A stretch of DNA of 64,000 nt, taken from assembly GCF_002582035.1 (NCBI RefSeq), contig NZ_NUQE01000045.1, positions 1 to 64,000 on the forward strand, in the 5' to 3' direction. Every line of letters begins with the position of its first letter. Within the stretch, counting starts at the first letter, position 1. The notes beneath the pieces were generated by a model. That model worked only from the letters and a program-made list of their open reading frames with translations. It was not told the DNA's origin and did no database searches. The position numbers were made by a program, and so were the translations under genes. This stretch comes from Bacillus pseudomycoides (GTDB taxonomy: Bacteria; Bacillota; Bacilli; Bacillales; Bacillaceae_G). Shown here piece by piece: positions 1 through 9,334 of the stretch.

Positions 1-125
1 TCGGATACCGAAATTAGAAACTCACCTTCGGATACAACTGATTTCTGTATGTCTAAAATTGCTTCGGCATCTTCTATTTTTCCAATACGAACAATATAAC
101 TATCAATATCTTTTGAAATTGACAA
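1..125 (-). CDS. GNAT-like N-acetyltransferase, N-terminal fragment at window edge
   Basis: A leftward open frame begins at a TTG codon (125-123) preceded by a TTAGGAGGG ribosome binding site and runs off the left edge. The visible ~41 residues include IVRIGKIEDAEAILDIQKSV, the typical first beta strand and helix of GNAT acetyltransferases (acetyl-CoA dependent N-acylation). The acetyl-CoA binding loop lies outside the window, so family assignment rests on the N-terminus only and the substrate is unknown. Another small domain with this start is possible. Confidence 0.55.
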   Translation of the reverse strand, partial: MSISKDIDSYIVRIGKIEDAEAILDIQKSVVSEGEFLISVS

Positions 126-555
126 CTATATCCCTCCTAATTAAATAATTTATTTATATTCCATATCCTTTCATAATATCCTTCTGCCCGCCTTCGTTAG
201 GTTAAGTACATTTCTTCACAACCCTCTCAGTATATTTAAACATAAGTATCAAATTTACTTGTTGGGTGCTATTCAAAAAACTGGCCCAATTCAAAAAGAT
301 ACGTCTTTATATATGCACATTTTGATTAAAGATTAATTTCAGTAGCTTTCAAAAATATTTACTATAAAACGATGTAATAGTTTTCATTAAACATTAATTT
401 TCAAATACCCAGAATCAAAAGGAATAGTGTGCATAGCAGCATAAGAAATAAAAGAGGGAAAGAAAACTTTAGTATGGAGGGAATATCCCTATATTAACAG
501 AAATAATTATGGTTATGATTTCCAAATCATTTAACATTTAAAAGGAGGTAAACAC
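126..555. other. Intergenic region between divergent genes
   Basis: About 430 bases of AT-rich sequence between the leftward acetyltransferase-like gene and the rightward hydrolase. I see ribosome binding sites at both ends but no convincing open frame, hairpin or repeat copy. It presumably holds two divergent promoters that I cannot place with confidence. Confidence 0.4.
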
Positions 556-1398
556 ATGAGTGAACAGATACTGAAAGTAAATAAAGTAGATATATGTACA
601 GAAAGTTTTGGAAATCCTAAGGATCCTGCTGTGCTTTTAATCATGGGAGCAATGTCTTCATTAGACTGGTGGGACGAGGACTTCTGCCTCCGCCTTACTG
701 ATCAGGGGAGATTTGTCATTCGGTACGATCATCGTGATTTGGGGCGATCCGTCACTTATGAACCTGGTACTTCTAACTATACAATAACGGACATGGCTGA
801 CGATGCGATTGGAGTCCTGGATGCTTATTCCATAGAGCGGGCCGATATCGTTGGAATGTCCCTAGGCGGTTTGATTGGTCAGATTATTGCCCTGAGATAT
901 CCAGAACGCATATTTACGCTTACCTTAATTGCATCAAGTATGTTCGGGACTGCGATGGAAAAACTGCCTCCAATGGACCAAAGCATACTGGATTACCATG
1001 CGAAGAGTACTTCCATAGATTGGTCAAATCGGGAGGCGGTCATTTCCTATCTAGCGGGTGGATGGAAAACTTTATGTGGTTCCAAACCTTACGAGGAGGT
1101 AAGAATATATAAACTGGCGGAAAGAGAGGCTGCCCGCGCTAAACAGCTGCCGAGTAGATTCAATCATGCCATGCTGCAAGGCGGAGACGAGTATTACGAT
1201 AGAATGGGAGAGATTAGCGTACCTGTCCTCATTATTCATGGCACAGAAGATCCAGCTCTCCCATACGAGCATGGACTTGCTCTTGCGAAAGCTATTCCCC
1301 ATGCTGAATTAGTGACTCTTGATGGATCAGGTCATGAGATTCATAGTGAAGACTGGGACCAAATTATAGACTCAGTTGTAAATCTTAGTTCGCGATAA
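556..1398 (+). CDS. Alpha/beta hydrolase
   Basis: A 280-residue alpha/beta-hydrolase-fold protein with no signal peptide, hence probably cytoplasmic. The nucleophile elbow GMSLGG places the catalytic Ser at about residue 102; the acid is probably Asp232 in HGTEDPALP and the base His260 in GSGHEIH. The segment YDHRDLGRS near residue 57-65 is the usual strand-loop before the cap. Substrate is not predictable: esterases, haloperoxidase-like and aclacinomycin methylesterase (RdmC)-like proteins share this layout. The ATG follows a strong AAAAGGAGG at good spacing. It is monocistronic, with a hairpin at 1486-1528 behind it. Confidence 0.85.
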   Translation: MSEQILKVNKVDICTESFGNPKDPAVLLIMGAMSSLDWWDEDFCLRLTDQGRFVIRYDHRDLGRSVTYEPGTSNYTITDMADDAIGVLDAYSIERADIVGMSLGGLIGQIIALRYPERIFTLTLIASSMFGTAMEKLPPMDQSILDYHAKSTSIDWSNREAVISYLAGGWKTLCGSKPYEEVRIYKLAEREAARAKQLPSRFNHAMLQGGDEYYDRMGEISVPVLIIHGTEDPALPYEHGLALAKAIPHAELVTLDGSGHEIHSEDWDQIIDSVVNLSSR

Positions 1399-1485
1399 AA
1401 AATTAGTGATTTCACTTTTTATATTAAAAGATGCCTTATTAAATTTTATACCTGTTATATACTAGCTAATCTATATGAAGTCAGC

Positions 1486-1528
1486 AAAAACACTAATCCC
1501 TTACGGTTCAGGGGATTGGTGTTTATTC
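1486..1528. terminator. Rho-independent terminator after the hydrolase
   Basis: AACACTAATCCC (1489-1500) pairs with GGGGATTGGTGTT (1511-1523) around a 10-base loop, with A-rich 5' and T-rich 3' flanks, so it can act in both directions. Confidence 0.75.
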
Positions 1529-1652
1529 ATATTTTATCGTTTATACAGTTTTATACATTGTAGATGAATCAACGTTTTTGGCTTCTTCAGAATCTTGTTA
1601 GCTACATAAAAAAATCAGGTTTTATGTAATCTCTTATTCAATATAATGGCCC

Positions 1653-1698
1653 GTGTGTAGAGAGAATAAAATTTGACAACTTTATTCTCTCTACACAC
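1653..1698. repeat. Perfect 18-bp inverted repeat next to a truncated bcr1
   Basis: GTGTGTAGAGAGAATAAA (1653-1670) and its exact complement (1681-1698) flank a 10-base loop. The right arm begins with TTTAT, which is also the left boundary of the truncated bcr1-like element at 1681-1754. Together with the bcr1 hairpin it forms a double stem-loop just after the dehydrogenase gene and may terminate its transcription. Confidence 0.7.
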
Positions 1699-1754
1699 AG
1701 GCTTTCCATCAGTGGGGATAAAGAAAATCCCCACTGATGGAAGTTTCACTTTAT
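1681..1754 (+). repeat. bcr1-family repeat, 3' half only
   Basis: Contains the terminal hairpin CCATCAGTGGGGAT/ATCCCCACTGATGG and the conserved end AAGTTTCAC-TTTAT. The 5' half is replaced by one arm of the inverted repeat at 1653-1698. The right TTTAT (1750-1754) contains the TAA stop codon of the leftward dehydrogenase gene. Confidence 0.8.
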
Positions 1755-2722
1755 TTCATTATAAGTTCTTTTTTATACACCGGCGTTAATGGCTCATTTC
1801 CTTCTAGCACCGCTAAAATATTGCGCACTGCCATTTCTGCCATTGCATCACGTGTTTCAATCGTTGCATTTCCAATATGAGGTGTTAACACAACATTTGT
1901 TAATCCTTTTAATTTTTCTGTAATTTTCGGTTCAAACTCGAACACATCAAGTGCTGCTCCTTCAATTTCCTTTGTCTCTAAAGCATGAGCAAGTGCTTCT
2001 TCATTCATAATTGGACCACGTGCCGCATTAATAATATAAGCAGTTTTTTTCATCATTCTAAACTGTTCTTCATCAATCATATGATGCAACTTCGGATTAT
2101 ACGCACAGTTAATTGTAATAAAATCTGCTGTTTGTAATAGTTCTTCTAGTGTTACATATGTTGCCTCTAATTCTTGCTCTGCCTCATACTTACGACTTGG
2201 CCCTGTATACACAATATTCATACCAAATGCTTTTGCTCGTTTTGCTACCGCTTTTCCAATTTCTCCAAGACCAATAATACCGATTGTTTTACCGTATACT
2301 TCACGTCCTAAGAAAAAGAGCGGTGCCCAACCGTTAAAACCAACTGTACGACATAGCGTATCACCTTCCGGAATACGGCGTGCTGCTGCTAATAAGATAG
2401 CAAATGTTAGCTCTGCTGTTGCCTCTGTTGAAACTTTCGGTGTGTTTGTGACCGCTATATCTTTTTCCACCGCATATTTATAATCAATATTGTCATACCC
2501 AGCACCGTAGTTTGCAATAATTTTCAAATGTGGTGCTGCATCGATAACTTCTTCTGTAACTTTTGTTGAAAGTAAGCTTAATAATACATCCTTATCTTGT
2601 ATACGTTTCACTAGTTCTTCTGTGGTAATTAACTCTTCCTTATCATACATTTCCACTTCATGATCTCGTAACAACTGTAGTCCGATTTCTGGAATTTGTC
2701 CTGCTACTAAAATTTTCGCCAT
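1751..2722 (-). CDS. D-isomer 2-hydroxyacid dehydrogenase (glyoxylate/2-ketogluconate reductase type)
   Basis: A 323-residue NAD(P)-dependent 2-hydroxyacid dehydrogenase. The Rossmann motif GLGEIG is at residues 151-156; catalytic residues fit Arg235 (NAARG), Glu264 (EFEP) and His282 (TPHIG). The family reduces glyoxylate, hydroxypyruvate or 2-ketogluconate, or oxidises phosphoglycerate in SerA; the absence of a C-terminal ACT domain and the length argue against SerA. The ATG follows AAAGGA about 10 bases upstream. Its TAA stop lies inside the TTTAT boundary of a truncated bcr1 element. Confidence 0.85.
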   Translation of the reverse strand: MAKILVAGQIPEIGLQLLRDHEVEMYDKEELITTEELVKRIQDKDVLLSLLSTKVTEEVIDAAPHLKIIANYGAGYDNIDYKYAVEKDIAVTNTPKVSTEATAELTFAILLAAARRIPEGDTLCRTVGFNGWAPLFFLGREVYGKTIGIIGLGEIGKAVAKRAKAFGMNIVYTGPSRKYEAEQELEATYVTLEELLQTADFITINCAYNPKLHHMIDEEQFRMMKKTAYIINAARGPIMNEEALAHALETKEIEGAALDVFEFEPKITEKLKGLTNVVLTPHIGNATIETRDAMAEMAVRNILAVLEGNEPLTPVYKKELIMK

Positions 2723-2779
2723 GTTTAAGCATCCTTTCCTTTTAACATAAAATGAAGCCTCTATTAATGAAAGTTTTTA

Positions 2780-2836
2780 TCATCTTCTCTAAATCTTAAA
2801 GTGAGGGACCTTATTGCCCGCGAATAGTGAGATAAA
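2780..2836 (-). repeat. bcr1-family fragment
   Basis: Diverged copy of one bcr1 end (AATCTTAAAGTGAGGGACC, then GCCCGCGAATAGTGAGATAAA) upstream of the dehydrogenase gene. It lacks the terminal CCATCAGTGGGG hairpin. Confidence 0.6.
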
Positions 2837-2917
2837 CACTTTCAATATTATTGTAAGAAATTCTATCGAAAAAAGACAAGGAATTTAATTGTTCTTGTAA
2901 CCATTCTTTACAAAATC

Positions 2918-2950
2918 ATAAAAAGAGGCTGAACACATTCAGCCTCTTCC
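2918..2950 (-). terminator. Rho-independent terminator
   Basis: AGAGGCTGAA pairs with TTCAGCCTCT around CACA. On the minus strand it is followed by a T-rich run, so it probably ends the transcript of the small gene at 3189-3347. Confidence 0.7.
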
Positions 2951-3007
2951 TTACTATAGTTTAAATCTGCACTAATCTCAATTGATGTAATTAAACATAA
3001 ACGAGGG

Positions 3008-3039
3008 TTTATCCCCCAGTTATGAAAGTTTTACTTTAT
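3008..3039 (+). repeat. bcr1-family remnant, internally deleted
   Basis: TTTATCCCCCAGTTATGAAAG followed by TTTTACTTTAT keeps only the two ends of the element; it directly precedes, and shares its TTTAT with, the full copy at 3035-3192. Confidence 0.5.
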
Positions 3040-3192
3040 CCCGCATTAACGGGCAGTAAGACCCCCATCTCAATATTTAGAGAAAAGCGAAGAAGATAGA
3101 TGGAGATAACTGCTGGCATGCGCCCGATTGGTGAGAGCTTCCCATCAGTGGGGGGATGAAGCGCCCCCCCACTGATGGAAGTTTCACTTTAT
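3035..3192 (+). repeat. bcr1-family repeat, full length
   Basis: TTTAT-bounded copy of ~158 bp: small head hairpin, central CCCATCT...AGATGG pairing, GCCCGATTGGTGAGAGCTT, a terminal hairpin with eight-base G/C runs, then AAGTTTCAC-TTTAT. The right TTTAT contains the TAA stop of the small gene at 3189-3347. Confidence 0.85.
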
Positions 3193-3347
3193 TTATCCCT
3201 TCCTTGCTCTAACTTTACATCAATCGTTCCTTCAGCTAATGTATCACTAATTTGTTCTTGTGTAATTGATTGCTCTGATTGATCTTTTTTTGTAACATTG
3301 CTCTGATTCGTTACCTTCCCAGTATCTTCATATTGTTGTTTCGCCAT
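3189..3347 (-). CDS. Small hydrophilic protein of unknown function (52 aa)
   Basis: Not recognised. A 52-residue frame starting MAKQQYEDTGKVTN and ending KLEQGRDK, with many Gln, Lys, Glu, Thr and Ser and no Cys or membrane segment. The start is well supported: AAAAAAGGAGGCTTTTCTT-ATG. The composition resembles small spore-associated or stress proteins of Bacillus, but that is only an impression. The TAA stop (3191-3189) falls within the TTTAT boundary of a full bcr1 copy, and a terminator follows at 2918-2950. Confidence 0.65.
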   Translation of the reverse strand: MAKQQYEDTGKVTNQSNVTKKDQSEQSITQEQISDTLAEGTIDVKLEQGRDK

Positions 3348-3397
3348 AAGAAAAGCCTCCTTTTTTGTTCAACGTTAGTGTAAACAAAAAAGGAAGT

Positions 3398-3554
3398 TTT
3401 CATCCCGCTATTCGCGGGCAGTAAGACCCCCACCTCAAGATTCAGAGAAAAACGAAGACGATAGGTTGGCGATCACTTGCTGGCATGCGCCCGATTGGTG
3501 AGAGCTTTCCATCAGTGGGGGATGAAGCCCCCACTGATGGAAGTTTCACTTTAT
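3398..3554 (+). repeat. bcr1-family repeat, full length
   Basis: Full copy bounded by TTTCAT and TTTAT, with head hairpin CCCGC-tattc-GCGGG and terminal hairpin CCATCAGTGGGGG/CCCCCACTGATGG. It lies upstream of the small gene at 3189-3347 and shares its right TTTAT with the next copy, forming a head-to-tail tandem. Confidence 0.85.
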
Positions 3555-3701
3555 CCCGCATTAACGGGCAGTAAGATCCCCCACCTCAAGATTCAGAAAA
3601 ACCGAAGAAGATAGGTGGGAGATAACTGCCCGTAAAAGCCCGATTGGTTCAACTAACCATCAGTGGGGATGAAGCCCCCACTGATGGAAGTTTCACTTTA
3701 T
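3550..3701 (+). repeat. bcr1-family repeat, full length, tandem with the previous copy
   Basis: Shares TTTAT 3550-3554 with the preceding copy; includes CGGGCAGTAAG...ACTGCCCG and the terminal hairpin. The right TTTAT (3697-3701) overlaps the TGA stop of the histidinol phosphatase gene by one base. Confidence 0.85.
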
Positions 3702-4720
3702 CACAAAACATTTTCTTCTACATATTCGATCGGTTTCATGTTCCGGATTCGTTTTTCAAATGTTGCAATATGCGTCACACCATGATTACGAAGTGTCTCT
3801 ATATTTTCTTTTACGTAGCTACCTAAATCATTTGGGAAATGCGCATCTGAGGAAATCGTAATTGGAACACCATGATGCACTAAACGTTGTAAAAACAAAG
3901 GACTCGGACACATTTCTCTTACAGGATACCGATAATATAAGCCCGCATTCACTTCCGTAGCCGTATTTGTTTCAATTAAAGCCTTAGCAATTTTCTCATA
4001 ATACGGTAATTGCAGATTTTCATCTATGCGATAGTTAAACACTTTAATATTATCTAAATGTGCAACAATATCAAATAAACCAGAACGTATCGCTTTTTCT
4101 AAAGTACGGAAAAATTCAGGATATAATACATGTAAATCATGCTGTCTAAAATAAGCGTCCGTGTCTGGATTATCAAATCCCCATCCATTAATAAAATGTA
4201 CAGAACCAATGACATAATCCCAATTTCCTAACGTTAATAACTTCGCTAGTTCCTCTTCCCCGCCAATAAAGTAATCAGCTTCTATTCCAAGCCTTAATAT
4301 CACGCCTCGTTTGCTCCATCTTTCTTTCGCATCTTCAATTGCTTTTGTAAAATTTGCAATCGACTCTACTCTCACCTGATCTAGCCATTCTTTTTGCAGA
4401 TATCCAAGTTCTGTATCACTAATATCGACATAGCGCTCATAGTATTCCTTTGCTTCGTAAAAACGATATAAGTGGTCAACTATTCCAACTTCCCGTATTC
4501 CTTTGCGCACTGCTTCCTCTAAATATAAATCAATCCACTCCGGTGAAAATGCGCCTTCCTTTACACGCTTTTGCAACCGTTCCCCAGCTTTTAAGATCCA
4601 TCCCATTGAATGTTTCTCTTCCTCAATCGGTGCAAAATACTCGAGCGCTTCATTTGTGCGAGATAACCACCGCATTGAATACGGCCCTTCTTCTAAGTGA
4701 AGGTGATAATCTACTCTCAT
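3701..4720 (-). CDS. hisK: PHP-family histidinol-phosphatase
   Basis: A 339-residue metal-dependent PHP phosphoesterase that would hydrolyse L-histidinol phosphate to histidinol. Metal-ligand motifs are visible: DYHLHLEEG at residues 4-12, GIEADY near 173, GSVHF near 202, and SSDAHFPND near 300. It is longer than the ~268-residue B. subtilis enzyme because of an insertion after the first motif. It begins 12 bases after hisE with its own ATG and CTCC-type leftward RBS, as last gene of the his operon. HisK and HisJ are both used as names for this family. The stop abuts a bcr1 copy. Confidence 0.85.
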   Translation of the reverse strand: MRVDYHLHLEEGPYSMRWLSRTNEALEYFAPIEEEKHSMGWILKAGERLQKRVKEGAFSPEWIDLYLEEAVRKGIREVGIVDHLYRFYEAKEYYERYVDISDTELGYLQKEWLDQVRVESIANFTKAIEDAKERWSKRGVILRLGIEADYFIGGEEELAKLLTLGNWDYVIGSVHFINGWGFDNPDTDAYFRQHDLHVLYPEFFRTLEKAIRSGLFDIVAHLDNIKVFNYRIDENLQLPYYEKIAKALIETNTATEVNAGLYYRYPVREMCPSPLFLQRLVHHGVPITISSDAHFPNDLGSYVKENIETLRNHGVTHIATFEKRIRNMKPIEYVEENVL

Positions 4721-4732
4721 CTTTCTCCCCTC

Positions 4733-5056
4733 CTATAATGTATCAATTTCTTTTCGTTCGCCCACCCTCGATAATTGTCCTTGACGTTTATTTAATTCTT
4801 CTACTATCTCTTGTAATGATATATTTTTTTCTACTAGTAACACTAAGCAATGATACGTAAAATCAACAACTTCTTTTATAAGCTCGTCTTTCTCATTATT
4901 TTTCGCCGCAATTACAACTTCAGTACATTCTTCTCCTAATTTCTTTAATATTTTGTCTTCTCCTTTTGTAAATAAGTAATTCGTATACGATTCAGAGATG
5001 GGATTCTCTTTTCGCTGTTGAATTGTTTCATACAACTGTTGCAACACATCGCTCAT
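4733..5056 (-). CDS. hisE: Phosphoribosyl-ATP pyrophosphohydrolase
   Basis: A 107-residue MazG-fold enzyme removing pyrophosphate from phosphoribosyl-ATP (step 2 of histidine synthesis). The all-alpha metal-binding signature is seen as [15 protein letters not shown] around residues 38-52 and [14 protein letters not shown] around 61-74. It is separate from HisI here, unlike the bifunctional HisIE of enterobacteria. It lies 12 bases after hisI and 12 before hisK, clearly within the same transcript. Confidence 0.95.
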   Translation of the reverse strand: MSDVLQQLYETIQQRKENPISESYTNYLFTKGEDKILKKLGEECTEVVIAAKNNEKDELIKEVVDFTYHCLVLLVEKNISLQEIVEELNKRQGQLSRVGERKEIDTL

Positions 5057-5068
5057 TTCCTTATCCCC

Positions 5069-5374
5069 CTATAACACCTTATTATGAAAACATGACTTTT
5101 CTCCTGTATGGCAAGCTACACCTACTTGCTGGACAATTACCATAATAGAATCTTGATCGCAATCTAAATATAATGATTTCACATGTTGAACATGTCCTGA
5201 TGTTTCCCCCTTATTCCACAAACCTCTTCGTGAGCGAGAATAAAACCAGGTCGTTTTTGTTTCTAATGTTTTTTCATACGCTTCTTCATTCATATAAGCT
5301 AGCATCAAAATTTCCTTTGTCCCCTCTTCTACTACAACAGCTGGCAATAATCCTTTTGAAAAATCCGGTTTCAC
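5069..5374 (-). CDS. hisI: Phosphoribosyl-AMP cyclohydrolase
   Basis: A 101-residue zinc/magnesium enzyme opening the purine ring of phosphoribosyl-AMP (step 3). The motif [24 protein letters not shown] at the C-terminal half carries the metal-binding Asp residues and the zinc Cys (with a second Cys in SCFHNK). [18 protein letters not shown] is the family's substrate loop. It overlaps the hisF stop by four bases (ATGA), indicating translational coupling. Confidence 0.95.
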   Translation of the reverse strand: MKPDFSKGLLPAVVVEEGTKEILMLAYMNEEAYEKTLETKTTWFYSRSRRGLWNKGETSGHVQHVKSLYLDCDQDSIMVIVQQVGVACHTGEKSCFHNKVL

Positions 5375-6129
5375 AATCTCACCTCAATTTGCGCTTCTTG
5401 CAACTTTTGTTTCGTTTCTTGAATGGTTGCGGTGCCATAATGAAAAATAGAAGCCGCTAACGCCGCATTTGCTGATGTTCGCTGAAAAACTTCGGCAATA
5501 TGTTCAATTGATCCACATCCACCCGAAGCAATTACCGGAATACCAACGGCTTTTGAAACTGTTTCTGTTAAAAGTAAATCATAACCATCTTTTGTCCCAT
5601 CGGCATCCATGCTCGTTAAAAGTAATTCCCCAGCACCTAAACTTTCCACACGCTTTGCCCATTCGATTACATCTATTCCTGTATCAATGCGACCTCCATT
5701 TACATATACATTCCACTTATTTTCTCCGACCTTTCTTGCATCGATTGCAACGACTATACATTGAGAACCGAATTGCTCCGCTCCTTCTTGTATTAACTCT
5801 GGTCTTTGCACTGCCGCTGAATTTAATGAAACTTTATCTGCACCAGCTCGAAGTAATGCATACATATCTTGGACAGACGAGATTCCACCTCCAACTGTTA
5901 GTGGAATAAATACTTGAGATGCTGTACGTTCTACGACATCAATCATTGTTTTTCGTTCTTCGTACGTTGCCGTAATATCTAAAAACACAAGTTCATCCGC
6001 ACCTGCCTCATTGTATGCAGCGGCAATTGCAACAGGATCGCCAACATCTTGTAACCCGACAAAATTTACGCCTTTTACAACACGACCATTTTTCACATCT
6101 AAACACGGAATAATTCGCTTTGTTAACAT
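5371..6129 (-). CDS. hisF: Imidazole glycerol phosphate synthase, cyclase subunit
   Basis: A 252-residue TIM barrel that with HisH converts PRFAR plus ammonia to imidazole glycerol phosphate and AICAR. The catalytic Asp residues are Asp11 in [12 protein letters not shown] and the Asp in [10 protein letters not shown] near 130; phosphate loops are GGGISS and ASGGCGS. It overlaps hisA by seven bases and hisI by four. Confidence 0.96.
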   Translation of the reverse strand: MLTKRIIPCLDVKNGRVVKGVNFVGLQDVGDPVAIAAAYNEAGADELVFLDITATYEERKTMIDVVERTASQVFIPLTVGGGISSVQDMYALLRAGADKVSLNSAAVQRPELIQEGAEQFGSQCIVVAIDARKVGENKWNVYVNGGRIDTGIDVIEWAKRVESLGAGELLLTSMDADGTKDGYDLLLTETVSKAVGIPVIASGGCGSIEHIAEVFQRTSANAALAASIFHYGTATIQETKQKLQEAQIEVRL

Positions 6130-6842
6130 ATGCCTGTCACCTGTAATGCTTCTTCTAAAAGAACTTTTTTATCATATAATGCTTTTCCAATGATAACGCC
6201 ATATAAGTTCATATCCTGTAATCTCTCAACATCAGCAAGCGAACTCACACCGCCGGAAGCAACAATTTGAAGCGAAACCTCATCTTGCAATGTTTGTAAT
6301 TGTTCGAAATTTGGACCTGCAAGTGTTCCATCTCTAGAAATGTCAGTAAAAATAAGTGTCTGCACACCCACTTTCTCCATTTCCTTTGCTAGTTGTACAT
6401 AAGACGTTTCAGACACATCTAGCCATCCTCTCGTTGCTACATAACCATTTTTAGCATCAATTCCAACAATAATTTTATCTCCATATAAACGAACTGCCTC
6501 TTCTACAAATGAACGATCATATAATGCTGCTGTCCCAAGAATTACTTTCATTACTCCAGCTGATAAAAGCGTTTCAATTGCAGCAACTGAGCGAATCCCG
6601 CCCCCGACTTGCACTGGAATTCGTACTGCCTTGCAAATATCTTCAATAACAGAAAGATTCTCTGAACGACCAGCAACTGCTCCGTCCAAATCGACAATAT
6701 GCAGTACACGTGCACCAAGTTGTTCAAATAGTAATGCCTGGGCAACTGGGTTTTCATTCATTACCGTTTCTTGTTGAAATTGCCCTTGATATAAACGAAC
6801 GCAACGACCATTTTTTAAATCGATAGCTGGGAAGATTTCCAT
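6123..6842 (-). CDS. hisA: ProFAR isomerase
   Basis: A 239-residue TIM barrel catalysing the Amadori rearrangement of ProFAR to PRFAR. Asp8 in [12 protein letters not shown] and the Asp of VGIDAKNG near 129 are the acid/base pair; GGGIRS and ASGGVSS bind the two phosphates. Its start overlaps the end of hisH by 28 bases, typical of this compact operon. Confidence 0.96.
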   Translation of the reverse strand: MEIFPAIDLKNGRCVRLYQGQFQQETVMNENPVAQALLFEQLGARVLHIVDLDGAVAGRSENLSVIEDICKAVRIPVQVGGGIRSVAAIETLLSAGVMKVILGTAALYDRSFVEEAVRLYGDKIIVGIDAKNGYVATRGWLDVSETSYVQLAKEMEKVGVQTLIFTDISRDGTLAGPNFEQLQTLQDEVSLQIVASGGVSSLADVERLQDMNLYGVIIGKALYDKKVLLEEALQVTGIC

Positions 6843-7444
6843 GTTTCTATAACCTCCTTAAAATTTCGTAATATTTGAATTCCTATCTCACCACTTTTTT
6901 CAGGATGGAACTGAGCCCCGAATACATTTCCTCTTGAAACAATTCCTGGTACGAAAATACCATACTCGCTATCGCCTACTACAACGTCATTCGGACATTG
7001 TGCATAATAAGAATGAACATAATAGACGAAAGCGCCATCCTCTATCTTATTCCATAAAGGATGTTCCTTTTTCTTTTCCAACTCATTCCATCCCATATGA
7101 GGAATTTTATATGGTACGTCTAGTTTCTTTATCGTTCCTGGAAGCAATCCTAACCCTTTCGTTCTTTCAATTTCTTCACTTTCTTCAAATAAAAGCTGCA
7201 TGCCTAAACAAATTCCAAACAACGGTTTTCCTGCAATAGCAACTTGCTTCAAAACAGAAATAAGTCCTTTCTCTTCTAAACAACGCATCGCTCTTGGAAA
7301 CGCACCAACTCCCGGCAAAATAACGCCGTCGCTATTCAGAAATGCTTCTGCTTCATCTGTTACAATATACTCTGCTCCAATATGTCTTAACGCTTGCTCT
7401 ACACTGCGAATGTTGCCCATTCCATAATCTACAATCGCAATCAT
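6815..7444 (-). CDS. hisH: Imidazole glycerol phosphate synthase, glutaminase subunit
   Basis: A 209-residue class I glutamine amidotransferase feeding ammonia to HisF. The triad is visible: Cys79 in GICLGMQLL, His180 and Glu182 in [16 protein letters not shown] at the N-terminus is the family signature. It starts a single base after the hisB stop. Confidence 0.96.
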   Translation of the reverse strand: MIAIVDYGMGNIRSVEQALRHIGAEYIVTDEAEAFLNSDGVILPGVGAFPRAMRCLEEKGLISVLKQVAIAGKPLFGICLGMQLLFEESEEIERTKGLGLLPGTIKKLDVPYKIPHMGWNELEKKKEHPLWNKIEDGAFVYYVHSYYAQCPNDVVVGDSEYGIFVPGIVSRGNVFGAQFHPEKSGEIGIQILRNFKEVIETWKSSQLSI

Positions 7445-7445
7445 A

Positions 7446-8030
7446 TTACAACATTCCTTTCGTGGAATTTACCCCTATAATTTTTTCATTTTTTTCGGCG
7501 GCATCACGCAGTGCACGTCCAAACGCTTTAAAAAGTGCCTCAATTTTGTGATGCGTGTTGCTTCCATATAAAACACGTGCATGTAATGTTATATTTGCTG
7601 TATGAGCTACCGCACGAAAAAATTCTTCAGCTAACTCCGTATCAAAATCACCAAGTTTTGGATTTGTAAATTCACCATCAAATACGAGATAGGACCTTCC
7701 ACTTATATCAACTGTAACAGATCCTAACGCTTCATCCATCGGTACATAAGCTGTGCCATAACGATTAATTCCTGCTTTATCACCAAGTGCTTCTTTCAAA
7801 CAATTCCCAAGAACAATTCCAACATCTTCTACCGTATGATGAGCATCGATATGCACATCACCATCAGCTTCAATTTGCAATCCGAAGCGGCCGTGCTTTG
7901 CAAATAATGTCAACATATGATCAAAAAAACCAACTCCCGTTTGAATTGAAACTTCTTGATTACCATCTAGTTGCAGTGCTACAGATATCTTCGTTTCTGT
8001 TGTAATTCTCGTTTGTTTTGCGGCGCGCAT
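7446..8030 (-). CDS. hisB: Imidazoleglycerol-phosphate dehydratase
   Basis: A 194-residue monofunctional HisB (dehydratase only, no HAD phosphatase domain), converting imidazole glycerol phosphate to imidazole acetol phosphate. The paired manganese motifs are [10 protein letters not shown] around residue 62-71 and [17 protein letters not shown] near the C-terminus. Because it has no phosphatase domain, the PHP enzyme at the operon end is needed. The ATG overlaps the hisD stop by one base. Confidence 0.96.
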   Translation of the reverse strand: MRAAKQTRITTETKISVALQLDGNQEVSIQTGVGFFDHMLTLFAKHGRFGLQIEADGDVHIDAHHTVEDVGIVLGNCLKEALGDKAGINRYGTAYVPMDEALGSVTVDISGRSYLVFDGEFTNPKLGDFDTELAEEFFRAVAHTANITLHARVLYGSNTHHKIEALFKAFGRALRDAAEKNEKIIGVNSTKGML

Positions 8031-9322
8031 TACTTTTCCCCTCCTTCAAAACGAATCTCAATTGCTCTCGCATGAGCTTGTAATCCTTCTTTTTCTGCTA
8101 GATTGACAATATGCTGTTGCACTTGTCCAAGAGCCTCTTTTGTATAAAATAAAAAGCTCGATTTTTTCATAAAATCATCAACAGATAATGGAGAAAAAAA
8201 CCTTGCTGTTCCACTCGTTGGTAACACGTGATTCGGACCTGCCATATAATCACCTAATGGTTCCGGCGCATACGGACCTAAAAAGATAGAACCTGCATGT
8301 TGAATATATGGAAGAGCTGTCATTGGTTCTTTTATGTGCAGTTCTAAGTGTTCCGGCGCAATTTCATTTGAGAGCTGGAACGCTTGCTCCAACGATTCTA
8401 CAACAAGAATCGCTCCGTTTCTGTTAATGGATTCACGAGCTATTTCACTTCTCGGAAGGCTCATCAATTGTTTTTCTATTTCTCTATTTACTTCCTGCGC
8501 TAATTCTAAACAAGTTGTGATACAAATAGCGGTTGCACGTATATCGTGCTCTGCTTGTGATAATAAATCAGCAGCAATATAAGCTGCATTTCCCGTTTCA
8601 TCAGAAATCACAACAATCTCAGACGGGCCAGCAATCATATCGATATGAACTGCACCAAATACTTCTCGCTTCGCTAATGCCACATATATATTTCCCGGTC
8701 CTACAATCTTATCAACACGCGGAATCGATTCTGTTCCATATGCTAACGCAGCAATTGCTTGTGCTCCCCCTACTGTATATACCTCATCAACTCCAGCAAC
8801 TTTTGCCGCAGCTAAAATATGTGGATTTACTCCTTCACAATTCGGCGGTGTTACCATGACGATCTTATTGACGCCTGCGATTTTTGCTGGTAAGACATTC
8901 ATGAGAACTGATGATGGATACGCTGCCGTTCCTCCGGGTACATATACACCAACAGTTTGTAATGGCCGAACAAGCTGCCCGCGAATAATTCCCTCTTTTT
9001 CTGTATCAATAAAAGCTTGTCTCTTTTGCTTTTCATGATAGGAAATGATATTCTTCTTTGCTTCTTCCAATGCTGATAAAAATGCTGGTTCAACACTTTG
9101 ATAAGCTAACTCTATCTCTTCTTCCGAAACTTGAAATTTGGTTAACTCTACTTTGTCAAAGGCCTTCGTATACGAAAATAGCGCTTCATCTTTCTTTTCT
9201 TTAACACTTACAACAATTTTTCTCACATCTTGTTGAATCGTTTCTTCTATTGTGTTTGCCTGTTCCCTTAACTGCTTCACCTTACATAAAATACTAGAAT
9301 AATCCTCGCATGTAATTTCCAT
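8030..9322 (-). CDS. hisD: Histidinol dehydrogenase
   Basis: A 430-residue zinc enzyme oxidising histidinol to histidine in two NAD-dependent steps. Visible landmarks are [17 protein letters not shown] (around 113-129), [12 protein letters not shown] (around 232), LLSQAEHD with the base/metal residues (around 254), and APEHLEL (around 325). The start ATG has an AAAGGAGGG site. It is tightly packed between hisG and hisB. Confidence 0.96.
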   Translation of the reverse strand: MEITCEDYSSILCKVKQLREQANTIEETIQQDVRKIVVSVKEKKDEALFSYTKAFDKVELTKFQVSEEEIELAYQSVEPAFLSALEEAKKNIISYHEKQKRQAFIDTEKEGIIRGQLVRPLQTVGVYVPGGTAAYPSSVLMNVLPAKIAGVNKIVMVTPPNCEGVNPHILAAAKVAGVDEVYTVGGAQAIAALAYGTESIPRVDKIVGPGNIYVALAKREVFGAVHIDMIAGPSEIVVISDETGNAAYIAADLLSQAEHDIRATAICITTCLELAQEVNREIEKQLMSLPRSEIARESINRNGAILVVESLEQAFQLSNEIAPEHLELHIKEPMTALPYIQHAGSIFLGPYAPEPLGDYMAGPNHVLPTSGTARFFSPLSVDDFMKKSSFLFYTKEALGQVQQHIVNLAEKEGLQAHARAIEIRFEGGEK

Positions 9323-9334
9323 ATTTACCCTCCT

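Noticed and set aside
185-215. GTTAGGTTAAGTACATTT similar to GTTAGTTTAAGTACATTT near 45178
   Set aside because: Only 18-19 bases with one mismatch in AT-rich DNA; no longer homology around it.
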